From Henckelia pumila (taxonomy: Eukaryota; Streptophyta; Magnoliopsida; Lamiales; Gesneriaceae), in the NCBI RefSeq assembly GCF_033568475.1, contig NC_133123.1, positions 131,660,930 through 131,724,929 on the forward strand: DNA of 64,000 nt. Reading direction: 5' to 3'. A program made the position numbers and the translations under genes. Position 1 is the stretch's first letter. Each line of letters starts with the position of its first letter. The notes under the pieces were generated by a model. The model had not been told where the DNA came from, searched no databases, and worked only from the letters and a program-made list of their open reading frames with translations. Shown in pieces: positions 20,935 to 32,121 of this stretch.

Positions 20935-22563
20935 ATGTCTTCCATAGATGGCGCTTCGCAGAAGATGATCGTGTTGAAGAGCTCCGACGGCGAGACATTC
21001 GAAGTGGAGGAGGCCGTCGCCGTCGAATCTCAGACCATAAAGCACATGATCGAGGATAACTGCGCCGACACCACTATCCCTCTGCCCAACGTCACGTCCA
21101 AGATCCTCGCCAAGGTGATCGAGTACTGCAAGCGCCACGTCGAATCCGCCGCCAAGGCTTCCTCCGACGGCGTTTCCACGGACAAGGTCGTCGACGACGA
21201 GTTGAAGAATTTCGACGCCGAGTTCGTCAAGGTGGATCAGGGGACGCTCTTTGATCTGATTTTGGTATATCCCTCTTTTTCTCTCCTTTTCATTTTACGG
21301 TTTTGCCCCTGGGTTTGGTTCTTTTAGCTGTCATGCCCTCCGTTTGACTAATCTGCCCCTGGATTTTTTTGGCTGGTTACCATTTTATGTGTGGCTGGAC
21401 TTTGCTGCTATTTTCTGCTTCGGTAAATATCTGCCAAATGTCGCTTGAATGTGCTGTTGGATTGTTTGGTTTGTCATATTGAGTTTTAGTTTGGACCTAT
21501 TCATGTTTCTTCTTTTCGCACGATAACCTTTGGCGTGTTTTTATTTTTTGTTTCTCTTCTATTGGATTTCAGCTCCAACAACTGCAAGTCTGTCCTCACC
21601 AATTTATGTCATGTGTTGTCAAAGTTATATAACTCTCTTGAACACCATTTTAATTAGACAATATATTAGGGGCCACATGAAACTACTCCATTTGGATGGT
21701 TGCCCCGCCCAACTACTTGCTCAAAATCACGATGTGGAATTGGATTCTTTATCTGGCTATTTAATTTCATATGATTGATGTTAGTTTTATTTTTGAATTG
21801 TGAGTTTCGTGGGATTTTACATGGTCATCGGTTTGTTTATCAGTAGGGATTCCCCTTTGTTCTAATTTACAGTTCATTAAAATTTTGTCTGCCTTGTCTT
21901 GTGACATGGACTGGAGATGAAGATGCATTGGGCAAAATTTTCTTATTGGATTGGTGATTTGTCTGGTTTTTGTGCTGGGTTTTAAGCATCTTTGGTTTTT
22001 CACCCTGCTAAATGTTTGACATTTTTACCATGCTACATGCTGAAACTTTTTTTTTTTTTTTTGGTTTCTAGACTCATGTAAGGGCATTTGTGTGATAGGT
22101 TTCACTTATTTTGAGCTTGTCCCTTGATGCACTTTCTTTGTTTGTGGTGTTCAAATTTCTAATCAACGCCTGTCTTAAACTGGTTTTTGATATTTAGACT
22201 TCTTATATGCAATATCCTTAGTTGGAATATTCGAGTTTTTGGCTCTGCTGATAGCACCCCTTTTCCTTCTTTTGATTGAATGGCTACACACCCAACCCAC
22301 CCTGCTTTCTTTCTTGGTTATGGCAAAGAAAGTTTTTGAAAGCTGGTTCTTTCTCTTGTTCTCTAAAGTATCCCCTAATATCTTTCCAGGCTGCAAACTA
22401 CTTAAACATCAAGAGCTTACTTGATCTCACCTGTCAAACTGTGGCTGACATGATCAAGGGTAAGACACCTGAGGAGATTCGCAAGACCTTCAACATAAAA
22501 AATGACTTTACTCCAGAAGAGGAAGAAGAAGTTCGCAGGGAGAATGCATGGGCTTTTGAGTGA
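20935..22563 (+). CDS. SKP1: SKP1-like protein (SCF ubiquitin ligase adaptor)
   Basis: Adaptor linking cullin 1 to F-box proteins in SCF ubiquitin ligases, acting in nucleus and cytosol. Two exons, 20935-21264 and 22390-22563, with one 1125-bp intron at the position conserved in plant SKP1 genes ([13 protein letters not shown]), giving 167 residues. The N-terminal BTB/POZ-like part contains [20 protein letters not shown] and [13 protein letters not shown]. The C-terminal SKP1 dimerisation domain contains [36 protein letters not shown], and the hallmark end [15 protein letters not shown], which contacts the F-box. The start at 20935 gives [10 protein letters not shown]; an upstream in-frame extension lacks an ATG. 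The length is slightly above the usual 155-165 because of a short Ala/Ser-rich insert after CKRHVE. The first exon is strikingly GC-rich relative to its surroundings. Confidence 0.95.
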
Positions 22564-23100
22564 ATGCTGCTAAATGTGTCTATATACTAATTGTTTTGCG
22601 CTCTCTATATTTCATGTGGACAGAATGCCGTCAGTTCATGTGTCTTATCTTGTTCTGTGGAGACTTGCCCTTTTCACAATCGATCTATGAATTTGAAACT
22701 TATCTTGTTACTTGAGTATTGTAACCGTATTTGAGCGAGGCTCATTTGGTTGTTTATTGTGAATTCTGCCCACTCTTTACCTCGAAATTTAGCCCTGCGA
22801 ACTGTTTTTGTGCATGAAACAGCTGCTTGTGCTGTTTGCTGGATCTTTGATCGTAATATTTACACCAAAATAAAAAAAGTAAAAAAAATTGTCTCCTGCA
22901 TTCTGGGCCATATGGTAGACACTGATAAAAAGTCATCTCGATCCCTGTTATCATATCATCGGGGAAGTTTTGTTAGATGAGGTAACTGATGCCTTATCTT
23001 ATTCTTCTTTTATAGAAGCTTCAAGTCATCCTCTCGAAAACCCAGCCCTTTTTTTTAAATACATGTTTTGGTTAGAGGATTATTGATAGATATAATTTTA
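22564..23100. other. SKP1 3' region and spacer
   Basis: The first 200-300 bases are T-rich and probably 3' untranslated region. Short open frames here have no recognisable domain. Confidence 0.45.
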
Positions 23101-23552
23101 GGTTGCATTTGGATGCAAATATTTGATTTGAGGAAAGAATTTGAAATTCGTGGCACCGGTGTGGATTGTTGTTTCATACTTTCAAAATATAATATAATGT
23201 AGCCCGATCCAACAATATCGATCTGCAATAGTTATAATGACAGGTAGTTCTTTTTATGGTAAATGCTTCCATAATATGAAGAAAAGTGTATTGAAAAAGG
23301 AGGAATTTAAGCTGCTTGTTTCAACTTTTTACACAAACATAAATGATTGATTCGGCTTTTCATACATACATAAAATTAAGTTCTTTTTTAAAAGCCTAAA
23401 TTTATAGTTTTTCAAATAACTCAAATTTAAAAAGTATTTTTCATCTATTTATCACATCACGAAATTATTACAATTTTTATTTAAAAACATATTTTTAAAA
23501 GCAAAATTAAAAAACATTTTTAAAAGTAAAATATTTGTATTCAAACGGGCTC
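23101..23552. mobile_element. Probable MITE with imperfect terminal inverted repeats
   Basis: GCATTTGGATGCAAATATTT (23105-23124) is the imperfect inverse of AAATATTTGTATTCAAACGG (from 23529). The termini resemble the common plant TTTGGATG...CAAACGGGC class. No target duplication was convincing. A segment inside it (about 23287-23360) recurs outside it at about 23587-23655. Confidence 0.4.
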
Positions 23553-24171
23553 ATAGTTGGTTCAAAAACTAGGGAGGACAATAAATGCATTGAGGAAAGG
23601 AGAAATTTGAACTGCTACAATTTTTGTAACTAAACATAAATGATGGATTCGATTCAAGAATGTAAGAGTAAGAAATTTCTTTTATTATTTTAATTTTAAT
23701 AAATAAAAATATATATCAATATATTGGGGACATTTATTTTGTCGTCTAATTTTGATTGGGATTCCGCATCTATAAATAAACACAAGTGGTGAAAGCCCTA
23801 TTTATATTTATAAAAGGATCATAGTATTATTTAGACGATATGTTTTATTTTGTTCCTCATTTGGACTTGAGCGTCGTCTCATAAATTCCCAACTCACGCG
23901 TTTTCATTTTATATTAAAGAGACTTTAAGATGGCTTTGACTACATAGACAGATGAATCGATCTATTCCAATAATCTTTTGGATTTTAAAAAAAAAATTCA
24001 AAATTTTTATTATACCTCTTATGCTCATGAACTTACTTTATACGTTAATGCTTTTTTCTTTAATTAATTCGAAATATAAAAGTGGGAAATAAAGAAATAA
24101 GAACAAACATTTGTCCTCATGTAAGCAACAAATAAAAAATTGAACCTTTGAATGCCCCACAAGTTAATATC
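23553..24171. other. Intergenic spacer with a diverged direct repeat
   Basis: It contains a copy (about 23587-23655, around GGAGAAATTTGAACTGCTAC) of a segment near 23297-23365. Otherwise AT-rich with no gene recognised. Confidence 0.4.
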
Positions 24172-24179
24172 CCTTTTAT

Positions 24180-25938
24180 TAGGAGTGGGCATTAAACGGT
24201 TCAAATAAAAAAATCGACCACACCGTAAAATTTGGTTTTTTCGATTCCGTTTAAACGGTTTTTCAGTCGGTTCTGGGTTTGATTTTTGATAGTTCCGGAT
24301 TTTCGGTCCAGTTTTTGGTTCTGAATTTTTAAAAATCGATAAAATCAAACCGACCATTTAAAATATAATAAATAATAAAAATAATTAATACATGTAATTT
24401 TCATTGGGTTTACAGATTTACCACATTCCCCCTTGACTTTTCACCGTCAAACCTGATAACCTTCAATCGTTATATTTTTTATTATTTTGTTTTGATGTTT
24501 GCAAGATAACTAACAAATTGGTTACAAAATCATAACCATGTATATATATTTTTTTACTTAATTTTGATGTTTCAAGATAATAAAAATTTTGGTTTGGTCG
24601 CTGTTTTTTTATTATATTTGTTTTAAATTTCTAACATATAACTTCATTTATAACTCTACTTCTTACTCAAACTGTAATAATTTATCGTAATAACCAAAAC
24701 CGTAATAAAAAAAACAGAACCAAACCGAAATAAAATGGTTTGGTTTCAGATTATGAATTTGAAAAACCGTAAGGATAATGCTATTAGTATATAAAGTTTT
24801 ACAAAGAGGTTTACACGCCCTATTAAATTAAGAAAATATATCAAAATTCTTTTAAAATATTTAATTACTTTCAATTTACAATTATTTGTCTTGTTCAAAA
24901 AAACTATTAACAAAAATATTATTATTTTTTATTTTATTATTTATTGTGCATTTTAGGGGTGTCAAAATTGAACCCGATTCGAGTTGACCAGATAATTATC
25001 GAATTAAGGTGGAGGTTTAAGGGTTCAGGTTGGACCCAAAATATTTGATTTTTTAAAATTTTTAAAAAAATAATTAAATACACATAATAATAATCAATAT
25101 ACTTTGATTTAAATACATAATAACAAAATCTCACTTATATAGTTCTATATGATTTAAATTTGAAAGTTCAAGTGTACAAAATTTAAAATGTACTTAATAC
25201 ACAAAATATTAAAAATCAATGTTTTACAAAATAATTATTACATGTTGAAAATATATGATACAATTTACAATAAGTTTTTTTTTCAAACATACAATATATA
25301 AAAATATAGTAAATATTTCTTAATTCTATAAATAAGTACAAAAACTTTTTAAAAATTTCTCAAACCAAATCCGAATAAATCAATAGCGACTACTCGAACT
25401 CGACTAACCCGATCAACTCAAACCTACATGATTTGATTTTTATTTTGTTTTTTTAACAAAATAATTAATTATTACACATAATAATAAAAAAATATTTTAA
25501 TTTAAATACATAATAATAAAATCTCGTTTATATACGATGTAAATTTAAAAGTTTAATTTTAAAATTTTTAAAATATATTTACTATAAAAAATAGACAATT
25601 ATTATTTTTGTTCAACTCAATAAATAATTATATTTTCATAATTATATTTTAAAATTTTATAAAGTAATTATTTTTGTTGAACTCAGTAAAATTAATTCTA
25701 TAAATAAGTAATAAAAAAATATTTTCTTTAAAAGATTTTTTGAGCAAGACAAAAGAATTATAGGTTTGGTTGAAAAGAAAAAAAATTTAAAAGAATTTTG
25801 ATATACTTTCATAATTTAATAGGGCGTGTAACCTTCTATGTAAAACTCTATGTACACGTCGCATTATCCAAACCGTAAATCGAAACACCAAACAGAATTT
25901 CGTTAAAACTGAACTGAACATACAATTGCACACCCATA
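24180..25938. mobile_element. hAT-type MITE split by a nested MULE-type element
   Basis: Ends TAGGAGTGGGCATT and AATTGCACACCCATA are imperfect inverses. The flanks are exact 8-bp duplications, CCTTTTAT at 24172-24179 and 25939-25946. The body is rich in AAACCG / CGGTTT runs, a known class of plant hAT-like MITEs. Without the nested insertion it is about 650 bp long. Non-coding. Confidence 0.83.
24773..25869. mobile_element. MULE-type element with about 85-bp inverted ends, nested in the hAT MITE
   Basis: The left terminus begins GGATAATGCTATTAGTATAT and the right terminus ends CACGTCGCATTATCC, its imperfect inverse. The inverted repeats extend about 85 bp and include TTTACACGCCCTATTAAATT facing AATTTAATAGGGCGTGTAA. 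The flanks are exact 9-bp duplications, AAACCGTAA at 24764-24772 and 25870-25878. Long TIRs and a 9-bp TSD mark the Mutator-like superfamily. The interior is AT-rich and non-coding. It holds a GGGGTGTCAAAATTGAACCC stretch near 24956, resembling the start of yet another repeat. Confidence 0.87.
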
Positions 25939-25946
25939 CCTTTTAT

Positions 25947-26734
25947 CACAGATCTTATTCAGGTGCCTAGATCGACGAACTGTGTCGCACATTCTTTTGA
26001 TTTTTATGCTTCTTCCTCTCCTCTTAACCTTTTGTTTGGGTGAATGACGAGTTTTCTCATTGATATTTTAATAAAAAAATTAAAAGTTTACCGTTGAAAA
26101 AGTTAACACCTCTTTGTAACATTAAAAAGAAAATATTGCCCAACCAATTGGAATTTTTATATAACTAAATTTTATTTAATTCTTTTTTTTTTGAACAAAA
26201 AATTTATTTAATTCTGAATGTGAATAGTTCGTAATTCGTACGCATGACTTTTTTTGTATTACTTTAACTTATGTTAAAGAAGTAACGGGTATTTGTGGGT
26301 TATTTTTTTGGGCAGGTTTCGTTTCCACTTCCCATAGGAATATTTGTGGTTTTCATGGTTCATTTGGCGACCATCCCAATTACTGGAACTGGTATTAATT
26401 AACACCGTTAATTGAATATTTGGATCATTTTCTGGGCCAATTTCAACAAAATATATTCAGAAAATGTTCAAGTATACATGTATGACAATTACATTTTTCA
26501 TAATTAGGCTGCACACGCTTATGAAATATCACTTGTTTGTTCGAATTAATTTGACAAACGCTTATGTAAGACTTATTTCAACAATCATATTATGTTTTAT
26601 AAAACAAGTGCATGAAAATTTGATGGGTTCATGAACAAATTTTTTTTTTTGGTTAATTGAAGTAACTTAAATGATTAGTTTATTTATATTGTTTTGTATA
26701 CGGTATAATTGTTTAAATTTTATAATATTCACAG
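25947..26734. other. Spacer before the retrotransposon complex
   Basis: AT-rich, with no coding or structural features recognised. Confidence 0.4.
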
Positions 26735-26921
26735 TGTTATAAATTTAGTGTAGAAAAAAGAGGAACAAAATGAAAGACTAGAGAAATACAATAGAAAAAA
26801 GATGAGTGAAATCAGTTCTCTCTTATTTCAATTATACACCTCTATTTATAAGTTAGAGAGAATATTACACAAAAGAATATTACAATCAAATCAATCACCT
26901 AAATATCATCTATATATAACA
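26735..26921 (-). repeat. Copia-C 3' LTR
   Basis: About 187 bp, from TGTTATAAATTTAG to TATATAACA on the + strand. It is similar along its length to 60701-60896, with several substitutions and small indels. Confidence 0.75.
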
Positions 26922-27059
26922 TCATCCTTAGATGATTGGTGGAGAGTCCAATGTTGCCTCATTAAAACTTTGTCAGTAAAACTCAGTGGAAAAAAACCCG
27001 AACGAAGGAAAAAAAAAAGTACAACAATTGATACTCCCCCTGATTTCAATCACCAAAGG

Positions 27060-29073
27060 TCTTTTAGTTAATGCATCCATATCTTGTGCACCAATTTCTT
27101 GAATGTTGATGTTTGTGAATAAATTAGCTACATTGTCATGTGAGCGAATTTGTTGGACATCAATATCACATTTCTTCTGAAGTTCGTGCGTGTAGAAGAA
27201 ATTTGATGAAATATGTTTTGTTCGATCGCCTTTATTATATCCTTCCTTTAATTATGCAATGCAAGCAACATTATCTTCGAATATAGTCGTCGAACTATCT
27301 TTTGTTGTTGGTAGTCCGCATGATTTTTGAATATGTTGTGTTATGGACCTCAACCATATACATTCTTGGATTGTTTCATGCATTGCAATGATCTCTAAGT
27401 GGTTTGATGATGTTGTTGTTAAATTTTGCTTTTGTCGACTTCCATGATATAACTGTGTCCCCTCGTGTAAAAACATAACCCGTTTGGGATTTGGTTTTAT
27501 GTAGATCTGAAAGATAGTCTGCATCTGCATATCTTAATAAAGAGAAATTTGATTTTTTTCGAATAAAGCAAACTCATGTCAATTGTACCACGTAGGTAAC
27601 GAAATATGTGTTTTACACCATTTCAATGTCTTCGCGTTCGAGAAGAGCTATATCTCGCTAGAAGGTTAACAAAAAATGCTATATTTGGTCGAGTACAATT
27701 TGCAAGATATGATAACGTACCAATTGCACTCAGATATGATACTTTCGGACCAATAGTATTCTCTCCATCTTCAAGTGGATGAAAATGATCTTTCTTAGTG
27801 TCAAGTGATCTAACAATTATTAGTGATGCTAATGGATGTGCTTTCGTTTTAATATCTTTTCTGCATTGATGATGCTAATGGATGTGCTTCCATTTTAATA
27901 TCTTTTTTGCGTACGAAAATTGATGAACAAATATTTCTTTTTGAATGTTCAATTTGCAAGCCAAGACAAAATTTTGTCTTTCCCAAATCTTTTTTCTCAA
28001 AAAAATAATTGACAGTTTTGGTAAGCACTTCGGGAGTTCTTGTGAAATTTAGATCATCCATATATACTGTCACGATTGCAAATCTTCATCCGTCTTTTTT
28101 TTGTAAAAACGCATGGACAAATAGCATCATTTGTGTAACTTTCTTTTAACAAATACTCACTAAGGCGATTGTACCACATGCACCTGGATTGTTTTAATCC
28201 ATATAATTACTTTTGCATTTTTATTGAGAACATGGTCTTGGGGATTGTATCACTTGCTTCTTATGACTTAAATCCTTCAAAATTTCATTTATATGTCGTT
28301 ATCAAGTTAACCATATAAATATGCAGTAACCACATCCATAAGTCACATGTCCAATTTTTCTGATACAACCAAGCTAATCAAGAATCGAAAAGTGGTGGCA
28401 TCCGTTACAGGTGAGTACGTTTCCTCATAGTCGATTCCAGATCTTTGAGAGAAACCTTGGGCTACAAGTTTGGATTTATATCTTACAATTTCGTCATTTT
28501 CATTTATTTTTCGTATGAACACCTATTTGTATCCTACAAAGATTATATTTTTAGGTGTTTGAACTACGGGTCCAAACACTTTACGTTTCTCTAAAGAATC
28601 TAATTCCGATTATAAAAGCCACCTTCCATTTTGGCCAGTAATTTCTTTGTTGATAATCTTATCAGATTGTGGTTCGGGATCATCATTGCCTTGCATAATA
28701 TCAAGGATTACATTTAGAGTGAAAACATCATCGATGTTTGTATTACTTCGATTTCATATTTTACGAGATATTAAATAATTTGTTGAAATCTCTATATTTT
28801 CATGTGATTGTAAATTTTCATGAATCACTTTATCCACATCTGTTTCATTTATTTCTCTTGTTCTATCATGTAAAGTTGCTTCTTCTGGAGCTGTACCTGC
28901 TTCTTTTTCTTGTACTTTTCTTTTTCTAGGCACCGCATCCTTCGAACCAATTGTTTGACCAAGCTTCTAGCATATTTTAGATTCATTTGCGGGTAAATTA
29001 TTACATGGTCCTAAGGGGACATCAATCTTTATCAGAGTATTCTCTACTAGTGTGTATGATTTTGTCACATTTT
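27060..29073 (-). pseudogene. Copia-C reverse transcriptase / RNase H remnant
   Basis: Fragmented copia pol on the minus strand. RNase H signatures lie at 27252-27530 (QKQNLTTTSSNHLEIIAMHE, TIFEDNVACIA). RT lies at 27849-28073 (TVYMDDLNFT, the Y-x-D-D box, and DLGKTKFCLGLQIEHSKRN). The upstream RT region and the integrase-RT linker reach 29073, where a solo LTR interrupts them. Multiple frameshifts and stops leave it non-functional. The closest relative in this window is Copia-D. Confidence 0.85.
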
Positions 29074-29078
29074 TTGTA

Positions 29079-30455
29079 TGGTAGCGCTTAGAAGTATCGC
29101 TCCCAAATTACCCGACTCAACTTAGATAAATAAAATAAAATGTAGTAGCGAGAGTAGAGATCATTCCCACGAGAAAAGTGAATTTAATTGTGTTCTTAAA
29201 ATTATTGAAAATAATTAAAAAAGGGGTTTTGGATTTTCAATTTAACTACTAATAATTAAAAACAGATTAAACTAAATTTTATTAACTAGCATGCAGATTA
29301 GGATTTGAATGAAGAAATCAATTTAAAACAAGTTTTGGTATCGGTCGACTACGCCCTTGAAGTTATTCACTCGATCACCGATTCTTTAAAAATAATTAAT
29401 TCTCATTTGAATATTTATCATTAAAAACTTAATTCCCATCTCACCTTAATTTTAGTTAATTAGACACAATCGTTATAAATTAACCCTTAACAATAAATCA
29501 ATCAAGATACAAGCGATCAAGATTTAAATCTAAAGTAGCATTCAAACTAGTGAAACAGATGAATCTAGACAACACAAACACACGCGGTTGTATTTAATCT
29601 AGTCAATTGTTGTTCCTAAAATTTAACAAATTCACAAGCGGAAATTATTAATCATAGTTTCTTCACAAATTCGAAGGATCAAACAATTACGGATTTGATA
29701 TCTAATTTAGCTGTAGATTGCATGAGAAAATTATTAGGTGATCAAGCCAATAATTAAACACAAAAGCATATCAATCGATTCCAAACAACTCTTGATACTC
29801 AAATAAAAATCAAAAAATGAAGATCAAAATCTCACAAGATAAATAAAACTTCAAGGGTTTGTCTTCCTATACCAAGTATAAAACTTAGCCACTAAAATTC
29901 ATGAAAATCCTAAGAAAAATTGAAGAAAAAAATTAATTCTAAAAACAAGAGATGAAAACCTAGTCGCCACGACCTATTCTTCACTCTTCAGCCATCCAAA
30001 GATGATTAAATTCGGGTTCTAGATGATATTTAAAGTATAGAGTCCTTCCCAATAAATTTTTCTAATTAAAATATAATTTCTTGAATTTCACGTCTCTCTC
30101 GATCGATCGGTATAAAGCTGCAGATCGAGAGAGAGATCCTCTGATCCACATCTTCATCTTTTTCTTCTCCCGCTCGATCGGTACAAAGTTACCGATCGAT
30201 CGGGAGGTCTTCTGTCCAACATTTTATTCCTCTCACTCGATCGATAAAAATTTACCGATCGATCGAGAATTTTTCTTCCTCGCTCTTCTTCACTTATCTC
30301 GGCTCTTTCCTTCCATTCTTTAGATCCATTTTTTCTATTTTCCTACATCAAATCACATACAATGATTAGAAACTATAAAATGAATTTAATCAATCAAAAT
30401 GCACCTAATCATCACAATTTAATCCAAGTAAACATAGGAAAATATCGACATATCA
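29079..30455. mobile_element. Solo LTR 1 (1377 bp) inside Copia-C
   Basis: Begins TGGTAGCGCTTAG and ends CGACATATCA (TG...CA). It is flanked by exact 5-bp duplications, TTGTA at 29074-29078 and 30456-30460. Copia-C coding sequence continues on either side. No internal domain is seen, so it is a solo LTR left by LTR-LTR recombination. Length and style suggest a gypsy family. Palindromes at 30093-30268 would fall in U3 if it is read on the minus strand. Confidence 0.85.
30093..30268. repeat. Three CGATCGATCGG-centred inverted repeats in solo LTR 1
   Basis: Three imperfect palindromes lie at 30093-30135, 30168-30204 and 30231-30268. Each has arms such as CTCGATCGGT and ACCGATCGATCGGG around a 6-12 base A/T-rich centre. 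Spacers of 27-34 bases are unrelated CT-rich sequence. Confidence 0.85.
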
Positions 30456-30460
30456 TTGTA

Positions 30461-30695
30461 CTAATAAAATCATTGGGCAATTGATTTGCAATTCTTTGAA
30501 AATGAATAATGCTTTCAACTTCTTGTTGACATTGATTGTTTCGGGGATCATACTGAGATAATGTTTTCTCATTCTAACAAATTTTTTGTTGTACTTTAGG
30601 ATACAACTTTGCTCCCCTAGTCTCGAAAAAATAGTTTCATCAAAGTGGCAGTCTGCAAATCTTGCAATAAATAAATCACATCTAATGCTAGATTT
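30461..30695 (-). pseudogene. Copia-C integrase C-terminal / linker remnant
   Basis: Minus-strand translation gives LFIARFADCHFDETIF and related linker sequence, matching Copia-D's VFTARFADCHFNEEIF at 63.7 kb. It continues the integrase at 56304-57280; the gypsy insertion at 30701 cut between them. Confidence 0.8.
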
Positions 30696-30700
30696 TGAAT

Positions 30701-32045
30701 TGTAGTAGCCCGTACCCAAAATCAGTGATTAAGAATTAATCAACGCTAATTAAATAAATTGGGTACCGGACGGATCGGAAGCTCCGATGCAGGATCGGAC
30801 GTTCCGATTGAGATCGGAATCTCCGATGCAGGATCGAAAGCTCCGATGGTATTACGTCAGGCATGACGTGTGGCAGGATCGGAAGCTCCGATCAGGATCG
30901 ATAGCTCCGATCAACCCTATCCGAAGTCAACCAGTGATAGTTTGACACGTGGCAGATAACGATGTTCGGAAGCTCCGATGGCAGGATCGGACGTTGCGAT
31001 CGAAGATCGGAAGTTCCGATCGAGGATCGGAGGTTCCGATCGATGTCTATAAATAGAAGGCCGAGGCTTCACTTTCATTTGCCAATTCCGAGAATCCCTC
31101 TCTATTCCAGGCATATTTGAGTAGTTCTAGTCTTCATAGGATTGACCCGGGGGTTGGCGAGGTGTTCGATAGTCGTAGCGGAGTTGTGCCCAAGTTCTGG
31201 AGGCATCGACATCAAAGGGCTAACGACGGACGCAGGTATAGCTTTTGCTTCCTAAAAATATTTAGGAGTATGCTTTAGCTTAGTTAAGGCTTTTAGAGCG
31301 CTATAATGATAGTAGTATCATTTGGCAGTGTAGAGCAGACTATAGGCGTGGACCTAGAGTTGGTAGAGCTTGCACTGATTTGAGGTACGAAAGTACTGTT
31401 CGAGATATCCTGACTGAGTATGCATGTATTATGTGACTGCATGGTTTATATGTCATTGATTTATGCTGCATTCATTTGCATACTGAGCTATCTCCTTCGA
31501 GATGTCTATTAGTAGGGTTGTACCCTATCCTGTTAGTGGATGGACTTCCATGGCTTTGAGTCCGGTAAATCCACTGGTATTATGGTATGGGAGCCACTTC
31601 CTGAAGCGACGGCACAGCGTGCTACATACCAGGGCCCGGTCTGTCTATGTTATCTGATCCTTGACCTCGAGTTTATAGGGAGTTCACTTTGCATGAATGT
31701 ATACTCATACTCTCATACTGAGCATTTTATGCTCACGTCTCGTACTCTGTGTTTCTGGACACCCTATTACATGGGGCAGGTTTGCGATTGGACGAGGCGG
31801 GTGGATCCAAGAGGGGCTAGGCAGTGGTTGGCTAGCTGGAGCTTTGCCTAGGTTTTATTCTGTTGTTATTTGGATTGATACAGCTGTTTGATTTGGTTGT
31901 ATTATATTTGGGTATTTACAGATTCCTTTACTTGGGATTGTATAATGTCTATGGTTTCCGCAGCTTAATTCTGATTACTGTTTTGATTAAATTAATTGCA
32001 TGCCTAAGTTCTGTTTAGTAGGTGATCCGGGTAAGGGTCACTACA
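30701..32045 (+). repeat. Gypsy 5' LTR
   Basis: 1345 bp, TG...CA. U3 carries a palindrome array (30773-31043) and a TATA box, TCTATAAATAGAAG, at 31046-31059. It is 99 bp longer than the 3' LTR, mainly because it holds more palindrome copies. Confidence 0.93.
30773..31043 (+). promoter_or_regulatory. U3 array of ten GATCGGAAGCTCCGATC palindromes plus ACGT-core boxes
   Basis: Ten imperfect copies of a 16-17 base palindrome, GATCGGAAGCTCCGATC, lie directly upstream of the LTR TATA box. Between them are TGACGTG (30864-30870) and ACACGTGGC (CACGTG at 30946-30951), classic bZIP/bHLH binding cores. Position and repetition suggest an LTR enhancer. Binding factors are unknown. Confidence 0.75.
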
Positions 32046-32049
32046 TTTA

Positions 32050-32061
32050 TGGTATCAGAGC
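32050..32061 (+). other. Gypsy primer binding site (initiator tRNA-Met)
   Basis: TGGTATCAGAGC starts four bases after the 5' LTR and is complementary to the 3' end of initiator tRNA-Met. Confidence 0.9.
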
Positions 32062-32121
32062 ATGCAAAGTATTCTTGGGATTTAGATTCTACATAAGATA
32101 ACCGTTAGGTTAATTTTGTAG

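Noticed and set aside
30773..31043. CRISPR-like array appearance of regular short repeats in the gypsy LTR
   Set aside because: Units are palindromes with short, similar spacers in a eukaryotic LTR U3; no leader, no cas genes, and the array recurs in the second LTR.
31540..31891. 103- and 64-codon frames, repeated at 55793-56198
   Set aside because: They are inside the gypsy LTRs (R/U5 region), so they occur twice; no domain recognised and no reason to call a gene.
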